A stretch of 18,216 nucleotides of DNA from an uncultured Selenomonadales bacterium. GTDB taxonomy: Bacteria > Bacillota > Negativicutes > Selenomonadales > Selenomonadaceae. Of the stretch, positions 1 to 6,906 are shown one piece after another. Below the pieces are notes generated by a model. That model saw nothing but the letters and a program-made list of their open reading frames with translations, was not told the DNA's origin and ran no database searches. The translations under genes and the position numbers were made by a program. Positions within the stretch are counted from its first letter, which is position 1. Every line of letters begins with the position of its first letter. The stretch is from assembly GCA_937901445.1 (NCBI GenBank), contig CALDHY010000053.1, forward strand, positions 1 to 18,216. The letters are read 5' to 3'.

Positions 1-582
1 AATTTTCGCCGCCATTAAAACGTAGGGATTAATCTTTCCGCCCTTCGCAGGTACGCACATAATAATTTCATTGACACCCGCAACTCTCGCCGGTATAACA
101 TTCATCAAAACGCTTGAAGGGTACGCGGCAAGCCCGCCCGGTACGTATACTCCAACTCTTTCAAGCGGAATGATTGACTGCCCAAGAATTGAATTTTCGT
201 TGCGGTAAGTTATCCAAGATTGTGGCAGTTGTTCAACGTGGTAAGATTTAATATTTTCGGCGGCAAGTTTCAGCGCGTCAACAATTTTTGAATCGGCTTG
301 AGTTTCGGCGGCGTCAATTTCTTCAGCTGTTACCAAAAAGTTTTCGGCGGTAATTTCTGCGCCGTCAAATTTTTTTGTGTAGTCGATAACTGCAGAGTCG
401 CCGAATTTCCTGACGTCTGAAACAATTTTTCTGACAAGTTCGGACGCGGTTAAATCTGCGCCAAAAAGTTTTTTGTTTGATTCACGAATTTTGAGCGGCA
501 GTTCAATTTCATCAAAAGATTTTTTTGTAAGCAGTTTAACAATATCTGCGCGAGGGATTTTTTGACTGTCAATTATTTTCAT
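1..582 (-). CDS. hisD: Histidinol dehydrogenase, N-terminal part (runs off the left edge)
   Basis: HisD catalyses the last two steps of histidine synthesis, L-histidinol to L-histidine with two NAD+, in the cytoplasm. The first 194 codons are present. They begin MKIIDSQKIPRADIVKLL and include the conserved stretch ERVGVYVPGGLAAYPSSVLM near residue 140, followed by PARVAGV and a VPAKGG segment; this is the HisD N-terminal dinucleotide-binding region. The catalytic Glu/His pair and the zinc ligands lie beyond the window. The ATG at 582-580 is preceded by GGAGAAG at 5-bp spacing. That ribosome binding site lies inside the +1/-1 frame extension of the upstream glycosyltransferase gene, whose alternative stop (571-569) overlaps this start by 14 bp. 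It is the distal gene of the hisZ-hisG unit. Family assignment is secure. Confidence 0.95.
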   Translation of the reverse strand, partial: MKIIDSQKIPRADIVKLLTKKSFDEIELPLKIRESNKKLFGADLTASELVRKIVSDVRKFGDSAVIDYTKKFDGAEITAENFLVTAEEIDAAETQADSKIVDALKLAAENIKSYHVEQLPQSWITYRNENSILGQSIIPLERVGVYVPGGLAAYPSSVLMNVIPARVAGVNEIIMCVPAKGGKINPYVLMAAKI

Positions 583-846
583 AAATCTTCTCCATTAAAA
601 TATTGTAGGTACTTTCAATTAAAATTTTCATGACGTCGGCAACTTGCGAAACATTATCCAAAGTCGGTGCAATGTAAGCTAAAGTTCTGCTTGTAGGAGT
701 TTGAAAAATTTGGATCGGATGAATTTTAGCTAAGCCGACGCATTGGTTTAAAATTTGAAATTGATTTAAATATTTTCCTTCAAAAACTAATTCAAGATAA
801 ATTCTTCCCTGAATAAAGCGCGCTTCGTATCTTAAAGATATATCTG
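569..846 (-). other. Out-of-frame 3' coding segment of the glycosyltransferase gene
   Basis: These 92 codons follow the G tract in the frame that opens if the tract has 9 (or 12) G. The translation, starting ADISLRYEARFIQGRIYLEL and ending near residue YENN, is compositionally normal protein with alternating strand-like and helical segments, unlike a chance reading. The preceding residues (NFVIFAIPKRGG) join it smoothly into a strand-rich domain. It has no ribosome binding site of its own. An apparent 118-residue reading frame reaching back to 925 includes bases already coding for the transferase, so I do not call that a separate gene. The stop codon at 571-569 overlaps the hisD start at 582. 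The domain is not recognised. Confidence 0.6.
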
Positions 847-1796
847 CCCCCCCCCCGTTTTGGTATAGCAAATATAACAAAATTATAATCTTTGTCGAAA
901 TGTACGGATAGATTTTTAATTGCAATTACTTTTTCGGCAAGTTGATTTAAATAAACTTTTTTGAACATTAAAAATAAATCGGCGTACTGCTTTTCGTGTT
1001 TTTCAATTTCAGATTTGACAGATTTAACAGGGTGATACAAATGATCATTAGGCTCAAGAAAAATTCTTTTATCGTTGAAATAAAGTTTTTTATTATCGGT
1101 TATATCTTTTTCTTCTAATTTTTCGCAAGAAAAGCCGCCGTTCATTAATTCGGTAGGCGTGAAAAGCTCGCAGAAAATCCAGTGTTTATCTTTGTCGTTT
1201 GATTCTTCAAAAATTTTTTTATGTTCCAGACGCCGCTGATACAAAAAATCAATAGCCCGTCCTGAAATTCGTTCTACCGCAAAAAGGCTGCCATAAATTT
1301 CAGCGTCTTTGTAAATCCACTCCGTGCCGTGACTCCAATACCAAGCCCCGTTTTTTTTCTCTGGTCTAAACACAGGTATAATTAAATCCGAATGATTATT
1401 TTTAAATTTTTTCAAAAAACCTGCGTAAGTTTCGGCGTTGCAAAAAACATCGTAATCTATTGTCCAGTAATAATCATAATTTGGAAAAAATTTTTTGATA
1501 TAGGCAAATCTATAATCACTGTTAGCCCACATATTTCTTCCAAAATTTTCTAGTCCCGCAAATGTAAAGTACGGTAGTTTTAATTCATCGTGCAATTTTG
1601 AATCAAAGAAAAAACATTTAACGCTTGTATTGAAGAAAATTTTGTTTTCTACACGATTGTTAAATTCGATTTTGCAATCAGTGTTATTAATCGCCAAAAT
1701 TGCATCAACGTTCGGGGTATTTTTCATTTTGCGGTATTCTGAAATAACATTCTCATCGATAAAATGAGTTGTTAAAGCTAAAAGCGTACGATTCAT
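792..1796 (-). CDS. Glycosyltransferase-like protein, truncated at a 10-G phase-variation tract
   Basis: As read, this encodes 334 residues. The N-terminal half looks like a GT-A type nucleotide-sugar transferase: MNRTLLALTTHF opening strand, then YDYYWTIDYDVFCN with a DxD-like D114-Y-D116, which in such enzymes binds the metal and nucleotide sugar. No signal peptide or membrane segment is seen. The exact family, sugar and acceptor are unknown. The start ATG overlaps the hisG stop as ATGA, and a GGAG lies upstream in the hisG end, so translation is probably coupled. At residue 314 the reading frame enters a run of 10 G (847-856), after which it carries only about 20 unrelated residues to a stop at 792. 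Removing one G joins it to a further 92 codons (569-846), giving a 408-residue protein whose stop overlaps hisD. The 10-G state is therefore likely the C-terminally truncated (OFF or altered) form. It sits oddly within a histidine operon. Confidence 0.75.
   Translation of the reverse strand: MNRTLLALTTHFIDENVISEYRKMKNTPNVDAILAINNTDCKIEFNNRVENKIFFNTSVKCFFFDSKLHDELKLPYFTFAGLENFGRNMWANSDYRFAYIKKFFPNYDYYWTIDYDVFCNAETYAGFLKKFKNNHSDLIIPVFRPEKKNGAWYWSHGTEWIYKDAEIYGSLFAVERISGRAIDFLYQRRLEHKKIFEESNDKDKHWIFCELFTPTELMNGGFSCEKLEEKDITDNKKLYFNDKRIFLEPNDHLYHPVKSVKSEIEKHEKQYADLFLMFKKVYLNQLAEKVIAIKNLSVHFDKDYNFVIFAIPKRGGGRYIFKIRSALYSGKNLS
847..856 (-). repeat. Homopolymer G10 tract, candidate phase-variation switch
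   Basis: Ten consecutive C on the plus strand, ten G in the coding sense, in the context CAAAAC-G10-CAGATATATCT. It lies inside the glycosyltransferase gene. With 9 G the long 408-residue product is read; with 10 G a 334-residue product; with 11 G a stop follows within about five codons after the tract. The count in an assembly may itself be uncertain for a tract this long. Confidence 0.8.
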
Positions 1797-2479
1797 AAAA
1801 ATTTCTCCAGTTCGTTTACAAGATTATTAATTCTGTCAAATTTCAATCTGTAGCTTACACGATTGGCGATAAGCCGCGCGGTTGCGTCCATAATATGAAC
1901 AATTTCTTCAAGGTTATTTTCGCGCAGGGTTGTACCCGTTTCTACAATATCAACAATACTTTCACTCAAGCCGACGATTGGTCCGAGTTCGATTGAGCCG
2001 TTAAGTTTGATATATTCCATTTGCATGCCGCGTTCAACAAAAAATTTTTCGGCAATGTGCGGAAACTTCGTGGCAACGCGGGTATGTGAATAATCTTCAA
2101 GGCGCGGGCGTTTTTTATCTTTCGGTACTGCCATCATCAAATGACATTTGCCAAAACCTAAGTCTAAAAGCTCGTAAACGTCTTTTTCGGATTCAAGAAT
2201 AACATCTTTGCCGATAATTCCAATGTCAGCCGCGCCGTATTCAACATAAGTGGGAACGTCAGCCGTCTTTGTGATTATGAATTTTAATTTTTCGGCGTCA
2301 TTTGTGATAACAAGTTTTCTTGATTTTTCGTGAAGTCCTTCAGCAGTCCAGCCGACTTTTTTTAATAATTCGGTTGACAAGCCAAAAAGTTTACCCTTCG
2401 GCAGGGCGATTGTAATATAATCTTGCGTAAAAATTCCCCTTTCTTTGTAGTGGTGTGGTGGCGTAGTAAAAACTATCAC
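1793..2479 (-). CDS. hisG: ATP phosphoribosyltransferase catalytic subunit, short form
   Basis: HisG joins ATP and PRPP to start histidine synthesis; the short form lacks the C-terminal regulatory domain and works as a hetero-octamer with HisZ, encoded two genes upstream. Diagnostic segments are DYITIALPKGKLFGLS, YGAADIGIIGKDVI and the PRPP-binding loop ETGTTLRENNL. The coordinates use a GTG at 2479, but this start is doubtful. It lies inside an octamer repeat without a ribosome binding site and adds about 18 residues ahead of the family's usual beginning. The better-placed initiation region is AAAGGGGAATTTTT followed by ACG at 2428-2426, matching the AGGAGAAATTTTTATG layout seen at other genes here, so the protein may start at ACG (211 residues). 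Its TGA overlaps the start of the transferase gene as ATGA. Function is secure, start is not. Confidence 0.93.
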   Translation of the reverse strand: MIVFTTPPHHYKERGIFTQDYITIALPKGKLFGLSTELLKKVGWTAEGLHEKSRKLVITNDAEKLKFIITKTADVPTYVEYGAADIGIIGKDVILESEKDVYELLDLGFGKCHLMMAVPKDKKRPRLEDYSHTRVATKFPHIAEKFFVERGMQMEYIKLNGSIELGPIVGLSESIVDIVETGTTLRENNLEEIVHIMDATARLIANRVSYRLKFDRINNLVNELEKFL

Positions 2480-2507
2480 ACCATCACACTACCGAACTAC
2501 CACACTA
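2445..2507 (-). repeat. Octamer tandem repeat with inverted continuation between the HD gene and hisG
   Basis: Read in the transcript sense from the stop codon of the HD gene, the spacer is TAGTGTGG, TAGTTCGG, TAGTGTGA, TGGTGTGA, TAGTTTTT, i.e. 8-bp units at 2507-2468. It is followed by complementary units (CTACGCCA, CCACACCA, CTAC). Positions 2448-2467 and 2472-2491 form an imperfect 20-bp inverted repeat (15 of 20 matched) with a 4-base loop, so the leader ahead of hisG can fold. Stop triplets occur in every frame. Confidence 0.7.
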
Positions 2508-3017
2508 ATTTTCTTCGTCGGCAAGGCGCAAAAGTTTTAACTCTTTTGAATCATCTGCACGCGGCGGCGAATGATGACGCGCAATAATTTTAGCCTCGTT
2601 ATACAAGCCCATTTTCTGTAACTTTTGCCCGCCCAATTCGGCGTGGTTGCGATAAATAAAAATTGCGCGGTTGCCTTTTAGTTCCAATTCGTCAGCAAGG
2701 CGCGGAAAAAAAGTTGTAACAAGCACCGCAAAAACTTTTTGCCAAACGCTAGCTTTGAAATTAATTTTTCCAATGTCATGAAGCAGGGCGCAGCGTATCA
2801 GAAATTCCCTGTCAATGCCTTCTTTGCCTTGAATGACAAGCCTTTCAATCGTGTAGGCAACGTTCAAGCTGTGAAACTGGTCAATCAATCCCATTTGCAT
2901 AAATAATTCCTGTTCTTGCCGGTTCAAGTGTTGCATCAAATATTTTTCGTCATCAATGGAAATATCAGCCTTCAACGCGCGGTAGAATTGCCTTGCTCGC
3001 TTAAAAATCCAGTTCAT
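2505..3017 (-). CDS. HD-domain metal-dependent phosphohydrolase-like protein
   Basis: A 170-residue soluble protein with the full HD signature: H49 in IDQFHSLNVA, the H80-D81 pair in CALLHDIGKI, H125 in YRNHAELGG, H148/H149 in IIARHHSPP and a late Asp near 167. Such proteins bind one or two metal ions and usually hydrolyse phosphoester bonds of nucleotides or related compounds; the substrate here cannot be inferred. The region 91-120 is hydrophobic and rich in aromatics (VFAVLVTTFFPR) and could contact a membrane, though it is short for a clear span. The start ATG overlaps the hisZ stop as ATGA, and hisG follows after a repeat-filled spacer, so it is co-transcribed with histidine genes without an evident pathway role. 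Confidence 0.85.
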   Translation of the reverse strand: MNWIFKRARQFYRALKADISIDDEKYLMQHLNRQEQELFMQMGLIDQFHSLNVAYTIERLVIQGKEGIDREFLIRCALLHDIGKINFKASVWQKVFAVLVTTFFPRLADELELKGNRAIFIYRNHAELGGQKLQKMGLYNEAKIIARHHSPPRADDSKELKLLRLADEEN

Positions 3018-4183
3018 TGCAGGTAAATCAACTCGTCATAATTTTTTTCGACTTGTGAAATTTTGGCGGCTTCCTTACTTTGTGCCGTCAAAGAAATTTC
3101 TACAACTTTACCTTGCTCGCGCAGTTGTGACGCCGTTTTAATTGCCTCGACAAAATTTTTTTCGTCATAACTTAAATAAATATTTTTAGTTTGTACCGCG
3201 TTTGAAATTCCCTGTTTTTCGCAAGCCGTCAAAATTCTTTCAATACCGAGTGCAAAACCGGTGGCGGGACAAGCCAATCCAAAATCTTTAAGCATATGAT
3301 CATAACGCCCGCCGCCCGCTAAACTGTAGCCGACATTCGGCGCGTACGCCTCAAAAACCATTCCTGTATAATATTCAAAATCTCGAATAATCCCCAAATC
3401 AAAAATAATTTTGTCAGCAACGCCGTAAATTTCAGCAAGTTTATAAATTTCCTGCAAATTGTTAATTGCGGCAACAGATTTTTTATTTTTGGCAAGGGCG
3501 CGGGCAGTTTCCAAAATTTCAAAGCCGCCGTGAAGTTTAGGAATTTTTTTGAGAGAATCAGCGGCGGTTTTATCAATTTCCAGCGCGTCAACAATTTTTT
3601 CAAGTCCTACAATATCATGACGTTCAATGGCGTTTTTAATTTCGGATTGAACGGCGGGCGGCAAATTATTTTCTTCCATTAAGCCGTTGGCAAATTCAAC
3701 CTGCCCTAAACAAATTGTAAAATCTTTTAAGCCGGAAACTTTCAAGCCCTGCGCGGCAAGTGCGATAATTTCGGCGTCTGCAAAGGCATTCGACACGCCC
3801 AAAAGTTCAACGCCCGCCTGATAAAATTCACATTGCCTGCCGGTCTGATTTTTTCTGAATCTGAAAACGCTTGTATTGTACGAAAGTTTCAGCGGTAACG
3901 GCGAATCTTTTAACCGGCTGACTGCAAGCCGCGCTATTGGCGTTGTCATTTCGTGATGAAGTGCAAGCGTGCGGTTATTTTGGTCGAACATTTTAAATAG
4001 GTTTGATTCAACGCCGCCGGAAATTCTCAAAGTTTCCAAAAATTCCATTGTCGGCGTTACAACTTCCTCATAGCCGAATTCTGAAAAAAGTTTTGCCAAT
4101 TTATTTTCAATCGCTCGTTTTGCCGCCGCTTCATTCGGTAAAAAATCCCGCGTGCCGTACGGCGTTTCAAGTATTTCTGACAT
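3014..4183 (-). CDS. hisZ: ATP phosphoribosyltransferase regulatory subunit
   Basis: HisZ is a catalytically dead paralogue of histidyl-tRNA synthetase that activates short HisG and mediates histidine feedback. At 389 residues it has the family's usual length. Visible marks are TPYGTRDFLPNEAA at the N-terminus, the class II core segment HHEMTTPIARLAVSRL, the SYNTSVFRFRKNQTGRQCEF strand, and the late SLAGGGRYDHML and GFALGIERIL segments. The YGTRDFLP opening and the neighbouring short hisG separate it from a true HisS. The start ATG at 4183 is preceded by AAAGGGG at about 9-bp spacing. It begins 40 bp after pgeF across a heptamer repeat and ends overlapping the HD gene by 4 bp. No separate promoter is evident, so it probably reads through from upstream. 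Confidence 0.93.
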   Translation of the reverse strand: MSEILETPYGTRDFLPNEAAAKRAIENKLAKLFSEFGYEEVVTPTMEFLETLRISGGVESNLFKMFDQNNRTLALHHEMTTPIARLAVSRLKDSPLPLKLSYNTSVFRFRKNQTGRQCEFYQAGVELLGVSNAFADAEIIALAAQGLKVSGLKDFTICLGQVEFANGLMEENNLPPAVQSEIKNAIERHDIVGLEKIVDALEIDKTAADSLKKIPKLHGGFEILETARALAKNKKSVAAINNLQEIYKLAEIYGVADKIIFDLGIIRDFEYYTGMVFEAYAPNVGYSLAGGGRYDHMLKDFGLACPATGFALGIERILTACEKQGISNAVQTKNIYLSYDEKNFVEAIKTASQLREQGKVVEISLTAQSKEAAKISQVEKNYDELIYLQ

Positions 4184-4210
4184 TTATTACGCCCCTTTCA
4201 TTTAAAGGAA

Positions 4211-4237
4211 TAATCCTTAATCCTTAATCCTTAATCC
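4211..4237 (-). repeat. Heptamer tandem repeat GGATTAA overlapping the pgeF stop
   Basis: Three perfect GGATTAA units (4237-4217) and six bases of a fourth. The last two codons and the TAA of pgeF are part of the array. Each unit supplies a TAA, and because the period is 7 these fall in all three frames. Confidence 0.85.
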
Positions 4238-5039
4238 CTATAACGGCGGCAATTCGCCCTGTTTCGCCGTGCGCCGCCCTGTACGAAAAATACCAGTTTG
4301 AATTGCAACAGGTACATTCGCTCGCCACGTCAATATTTTCTTCCGGCAAGCCAACTTCCACTAGCTGAATTTTATTTGCCGCCCATAAATCCAAAAAATT
4401 TTTGCCATTGCGTTCAATTATTAATTCGGGATTGTCGGGAAAAGTTTCAGCGCAGATATTTTTAACTTCGCCGCCAATTTCATAACAGCAAGGACCTATT
4501 GAAGGCGCAATTCCAACTAAACAATTTTCAGCTTGCGTGCCGAAATTTTCCTTCATTGCAAGAAAAGTTTTGGCGGCAATTTTTTTCATTGTGCCTTTCC
4601 AGCCGCCGTGCGCAATTCCTACCGCCAAATTTTCAGTGTCAACAAACATAATCGGTACACAATCTGCAAAACACAGCATCAGCGGCAAATTTTTTACATT
4701 GGTAATAAGTGCGTCCGTTTTTTCGATTGAATCAGAATAATTTTGACTGCCGCGCCCTCTGTGCATTTCTTCGACTTTGAAAATTTTATCGCCGTGAATT
4801 TGATTCGGTGTAACAATATCTTCAAGTTTAAAGCCCAGCGATTGTATAAATTTTTTACGATTAGCCAAAACATTTTCCGCGTTATCGCCGACGTGCAACG
4901 CCAAATTTAAACTGTCGAAAGGTTTTTGACTGTAGCCGCCAAGCCGCGTTGAAATTGCGTGTTCAATTAAATCTTCAGGAAAACTTGAAAATTTCCCGTG
5001 CCAAAGATTTTGTTCATTTCGTCTCAAAAAATAACTCAT
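4224..5039 (-). CDS. pgeF: Laccase-domain protein, PgeF/YfiH family (peptidoglycan editing factor or purine nucleoside phosphorylase)
   Basis: A 271-residue cytoplasmic protein of the YfiH (Cu-oxidase_4) family. Members have been described as multicopper-type oxidases, purine nucleoside phosphorylase/adenosine deaminase and, in E. coli, as a peptidoglycan editing factor. The zinc-binding trio is visible: H82 in NQIHGDKI, C127 in CFADCVPIM and H144 in GIAHGGWKGT. The CCYEIGGEV and SECTCCNSNWYFSYRA segments are also typical. The start ATG has AAGGAG at 8-bp spacing, with the site in the loop of a small hairpin (5042-5064) shared in form with the guaA leader. It lies 85 bp after the radical SAM gene and 40 bp before hisZ. 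Family confident, physiological reaction not fixed by sequence. Confidence 0.92.
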   Translation of the reverse strand: MSYFLRRNEQNLWHGKFSSFPEDLIEHAISTRLGGYSQKPFDSLNLALHVGDNAENVLANRKKFIQSLGFKLEDIVTPNQIHGDKIFKVEEMHRGRGSQNYSDSIEKTDALITNVKNLPLMLCFADCVPIMFVDTENLAVGIAHGGWKGTMKKIAAKTFLAMKENFGTQAENCLVGIAPSIGPCCYEIGGEVKNICAETFPDNPELIIERNGKNFLDLWAANKIQLVEVGLPEENIDVASECTCCNSNWYFSYRAAHGETGRIAAVIGIKD

Positions 5040-5041
5040 AA

Positions 5042-5064
5042 AAATTTCTCCTTCGTCGAAATTT
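5042..5064 (-). promoter_or_regulatory. Hairpin displaying the pgeF ribosome binding site
   Basis: In the transcript sense AAATTTC pairs perfectly with GAAATTT across a 9-base loop that holds AAGGA of the ribosome binding site. The same layout occurs before guaA (12110-12130), and the first 20 bases next to the ATG are identical at both genes. Confidence 0.5.
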
Positions 5065-5078
5065 TAGGGGTTATGATA

Positions 5079-5129
5079 TAGGGGCTGGTTTTTTCCCTAA
5101 TCCTTAGTCCCTAGCCCCTAATCCTTAGA
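5079..5129 (-). repeat. Heptamer tandem repeat at the end of the radical SAM gene
   Basis: Five 7-bp units of consensus CCYTARN on the plus strand (5095-5129), in transcript sense TAAGGAT, TAGGGGC, TAGGGAC, TAAGGAT, TAGGG, starting at the TAA stop of the upstream gene. An 8-bp perfect inverted pair, TAGGGGCT (5079-5086) and AGCCCCTA (5113-5120), spans part of it. It lacks the T run of a terminator after the stem, so read-through to pgeF is likely. Confidence 0.75.
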
Positions 5130-6702
5130 TACAAACTCCGCAACGCTTGCAGCCGTCGAAACAGGCGGGCGTAGATTTTAAAGTTGCCGCCCGTTCAAAT
5201 TCTGCGCGAAGATATTTTTTACTAAATCCCATATTCAAATTATCCCAAACAAAAATTTCGTCTGCCGCGCGTTCCCTGCGCAAATAAAAATTTTCGTCAA
5301 TGTCATTCTCGCGCAGGAGTTCCAAAAATTTTTGCGGCGAATCAGATTTTACTACCAATTCGGCAATTCGTCTATCACCCCGCGCCAATATCGCCTGTAC
5401 TTCAGCTGATTTTATCGATTCTGAAATTATTTCGACGCCGCGCAGATTTTTTAAGCCGGTACGTAAAATTTTTAGTGCCGCGTTCAAATATTTTTTGTCA
5501 GCCATTGGCGACCATTGAAACGGCGTGAAAGGTTTTGGCACAAAAGGATTGACGCTTAAAGTTAATTTGCCCGCGCCGACGAATTTTTTTAGCCGCGTTG
5601 TTAAGTTTACAATTTCTTCAACGTCAGCCAATTCTTCAAAAGGTAAGCCTATCATAAAATAAAGTTTGAAATTTTTCAGCCCCGCCGCAATTCCAAGTTC
5701 AACCACCGTAAAAACATTTTCTTCAGTAATTGATTTATTGACGACGGCACGCATTTTTTCACTGCCGACCTCCGGCGCAACAGTCAAAGTTTTCAAGCCG
5801 CTTTTAACCAACGCTTCAACCAATTCTTTTGTAACTGAATCTGCGCGAAATGACGCAACGGACATTTCCAAATTTGAATCCAAAATATATTTGCAAAGTT
5901 CGTTAATTTGCGGATAATCTGAAATAGCCGCGCCCATCAGTCCAATTTTTTTACCGTAAATTTTGGCGGCGTCAACTTCAGCTTTCAAAACTTCAAGCGA
6001 ACGGTTGCGCGGTTTTCTGAAACAATAGCCCGCCATACAAAAGCGGCAGTGATGCCCGCAACCTCGCGCAGTTTCAATCAAGTACATATTAAATTCTGTA
6101 TCGTCAGTGATTATTACCGAATGCGCGGGGAATTCGTCAAGATTTTTTAACCATTGGCGGGAAACTTTTTTGGGGAATGTTGGAACGTAGACGCCGGCAA
6201 CTTGCGAAACTTTTTCAAGCATTTCAAGGCGCGGTAATTTTTCAGCCAAAATTTTTATCAGCGGCGGCAAAATTACTTCACCTTCGCCAATTACGAACGC
6301 ATCAAAAATCAATGACAGCGGTTCGGGATTGAACGTCGCGCAGGGACCGCCCGCAATTATCACGGGGTCAAATTTTGTACGTTCGGCGGCGCGGGTTTTT
6401 ATCTTGGCAAGCTGTAACATTTTGACGACGTTAAAATAATCCTGTTCAAATGAAACTGCAAAGCCTATCACGTCAAATTTATTCAACGGCGTTTGAGTTT
6501 CGACGCTTAAAACTTCCGGCAAAAAAAATCTTTCGCACGAAACATTTTGCATTGAGTTTAGCAGTTGATAAATTATGTGAATCCCCAAATTTGACATTCC
6601 GACGTTGTAATAATTCGGATAGACAAGCGCAAATTTTAATTGTGCGCCGCTTTTTATAATGTAGCCGCGCTCTTTTTCAAGCCGTGAATTTTTTTGACGC
6701 AA
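5125..6702 (-). CDS. B12-binding-type radical SAM protein (TIGR03960-like)
   Basis: A 525-residue protein with an N-terminal cobalamin-binding-like Rossmann region (roughly 20-160: LVYPNYYNVGMSNLG, DVIGFAVSFEQDYFNV, IIAGGPCATFNPEP, FVIGEGEVILP). A radical SAM core follows with GCGHHCRFC, i.e. CX3CX2C at about C215, C219, C222, binding the 4Fe-4S cluster. The C-terminus ends in a Cys cluster CFDGCKRCGVC that may bind a second cluster. This resembles the TIGR03960 family, whose substrate is not established. The longest reading begins at a TTG at 6717, but that codon abuts GGAGG (6715-6711), which is itself the ribosome binding site for a TTG at 6702 (8-bp spacing), so I use 6702. It heads the unit that continues through pgeF and hisZ. 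Confidence 0.88.
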   Translation of the reverse strand: MRQKNSRLEKERGYIIKSGAQLKFALVYPNYYNVGMSNLGIHIIYQLLNSMQNVSCERFFLPEVLSVETQTPLNKFDVIGFAVSFEQDYFNVVKMLQLAKIKTRAAERTKFDPVIIAGGPCATFNPEPLSLIFDAFVIGEGEVILPPLIKILAEKLPRLEMLEKVSQVAGVYVPTFPKKVSRQWLKNLDEFPAHSVIITDDTEFNMYLIETARGCGHHCRFCMAGYCFRKPRNRSLEVLKAEVDAAKIYGKKIGLMGAAISDYPQINELCKYILDSNLEMSVASFRADSVTKELVEALVKSGLKTLTVAPEVGSEKMRAVVNKSITEENVFTVVELGIAAGLKNFKLYFMIGLPFEELADVEEIVNLTTRLKKFVGAGKLTLSVNPFVPKPFTPFQWSPMADKKYLNAALKILRTGLKNLRGVEIISESIKSAEVQAILARGDRRIAELVVKSDSPQKFLELLRENDIDENFYLRRERAADEIFVWDNLNMGFSKKYLRAEFERAATLKSTPACFDGCKRCGVCI

Positions 6703-6739
6703 AAATTTTTCCTCCAAAATTTCAAATATCGATTCTAAG

Positions 6740-6764
6740 GCGGCTGACGCGCCCTGTAAGCCGC
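6740..6764 (-). other. Hairpin in the radical SAM gene leader
   Basis: GCGGCT (6740-6745) and AGCCGC (6759-6764) form a perfect 6-bp stem between the candidate promoter and the start codon. There is no following T run in the transcript direction. A role is not known. Confidence 0.4.
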
Positions 6765-6785
6765 GTTTCTTACCTTTTATGTAAA

Positions 6786-6794
6786 ATTATACCA
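6786..6794 (-). promoter_or_regulatory. Extended -10 promoter for the radical SAM-pgeF-his unit
   Basis: In transcript sense TGGTATAAT, a perfect TATAAT with the TGn extension. No good -35 hexamer is seen about 17 bp upstream. It lies roughly 85 bp before the TTG start and directly downstream of the rodZ terminator. Confidence 0.6.
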
Positions 6795-6855
6795 AAATTA
6801 ATTTAAAACGCTTACAGCCCCATTTAAACGCAAATTTCAGCCCGTTAAATTTTAC

Positions 6856-6895
6856 AAAAAAAAATAGACCGGGAAATTTCCCCAGCCCTTAGTCT
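6856..6895 (-). terminator. Rho-independent terminator after the rodZ-like gene
   Basis: In transcript sense AGAC...GTCT encloses GGGAAATTTCCC, followed by a run of nine T (6864-6856) after a single A. It begins about a dozen bases after the stop codon. Confidence 0.6.
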
Positions 6896-6906
6896 TTAGC
6901 ATTTAA
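6886..6906 (-). repeat. Degenerate heptamer run after the rodZ stop
   Basis: TAAAGAC and TAAGGGC in transcript sense (6899-6886), with a more diverged unit next to the stop. It has the same period and stop-codon content as the arrays at 4211-4237 and 5095-5129 but is weaker. Confidence 0.45.

Noticed and set aside
857..925. 5' part of an apparent 118-residue reading frame read across the G tract from 925
   Set aside because: It overlaps transferase coding sequence in another frame, lacks a ribosome binding site and only its part after the G tract looks like real protein. I treat that part as the alternative 3' end of the transferase.
3014..4183. Histidyl-tRNA synthetase
   Set aside because: The N-terminal YGTRDFLP motif, the length and the nearby short hisG fit HisZ better.
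5300..5917. Plus-strand reading frames inside the radical SAM gene and similar ones elsewhere
   Set aside because: They lie opposite well-supported genes, lack ribosome binding sites and have composition expected of antisense shadows.
6703..6717. TTG start at 6717 for the B12-type radical SAM gene
   Set aside because: The codon abuts the GGAGG that serves as ribosome binding site for the TTG at 6702.
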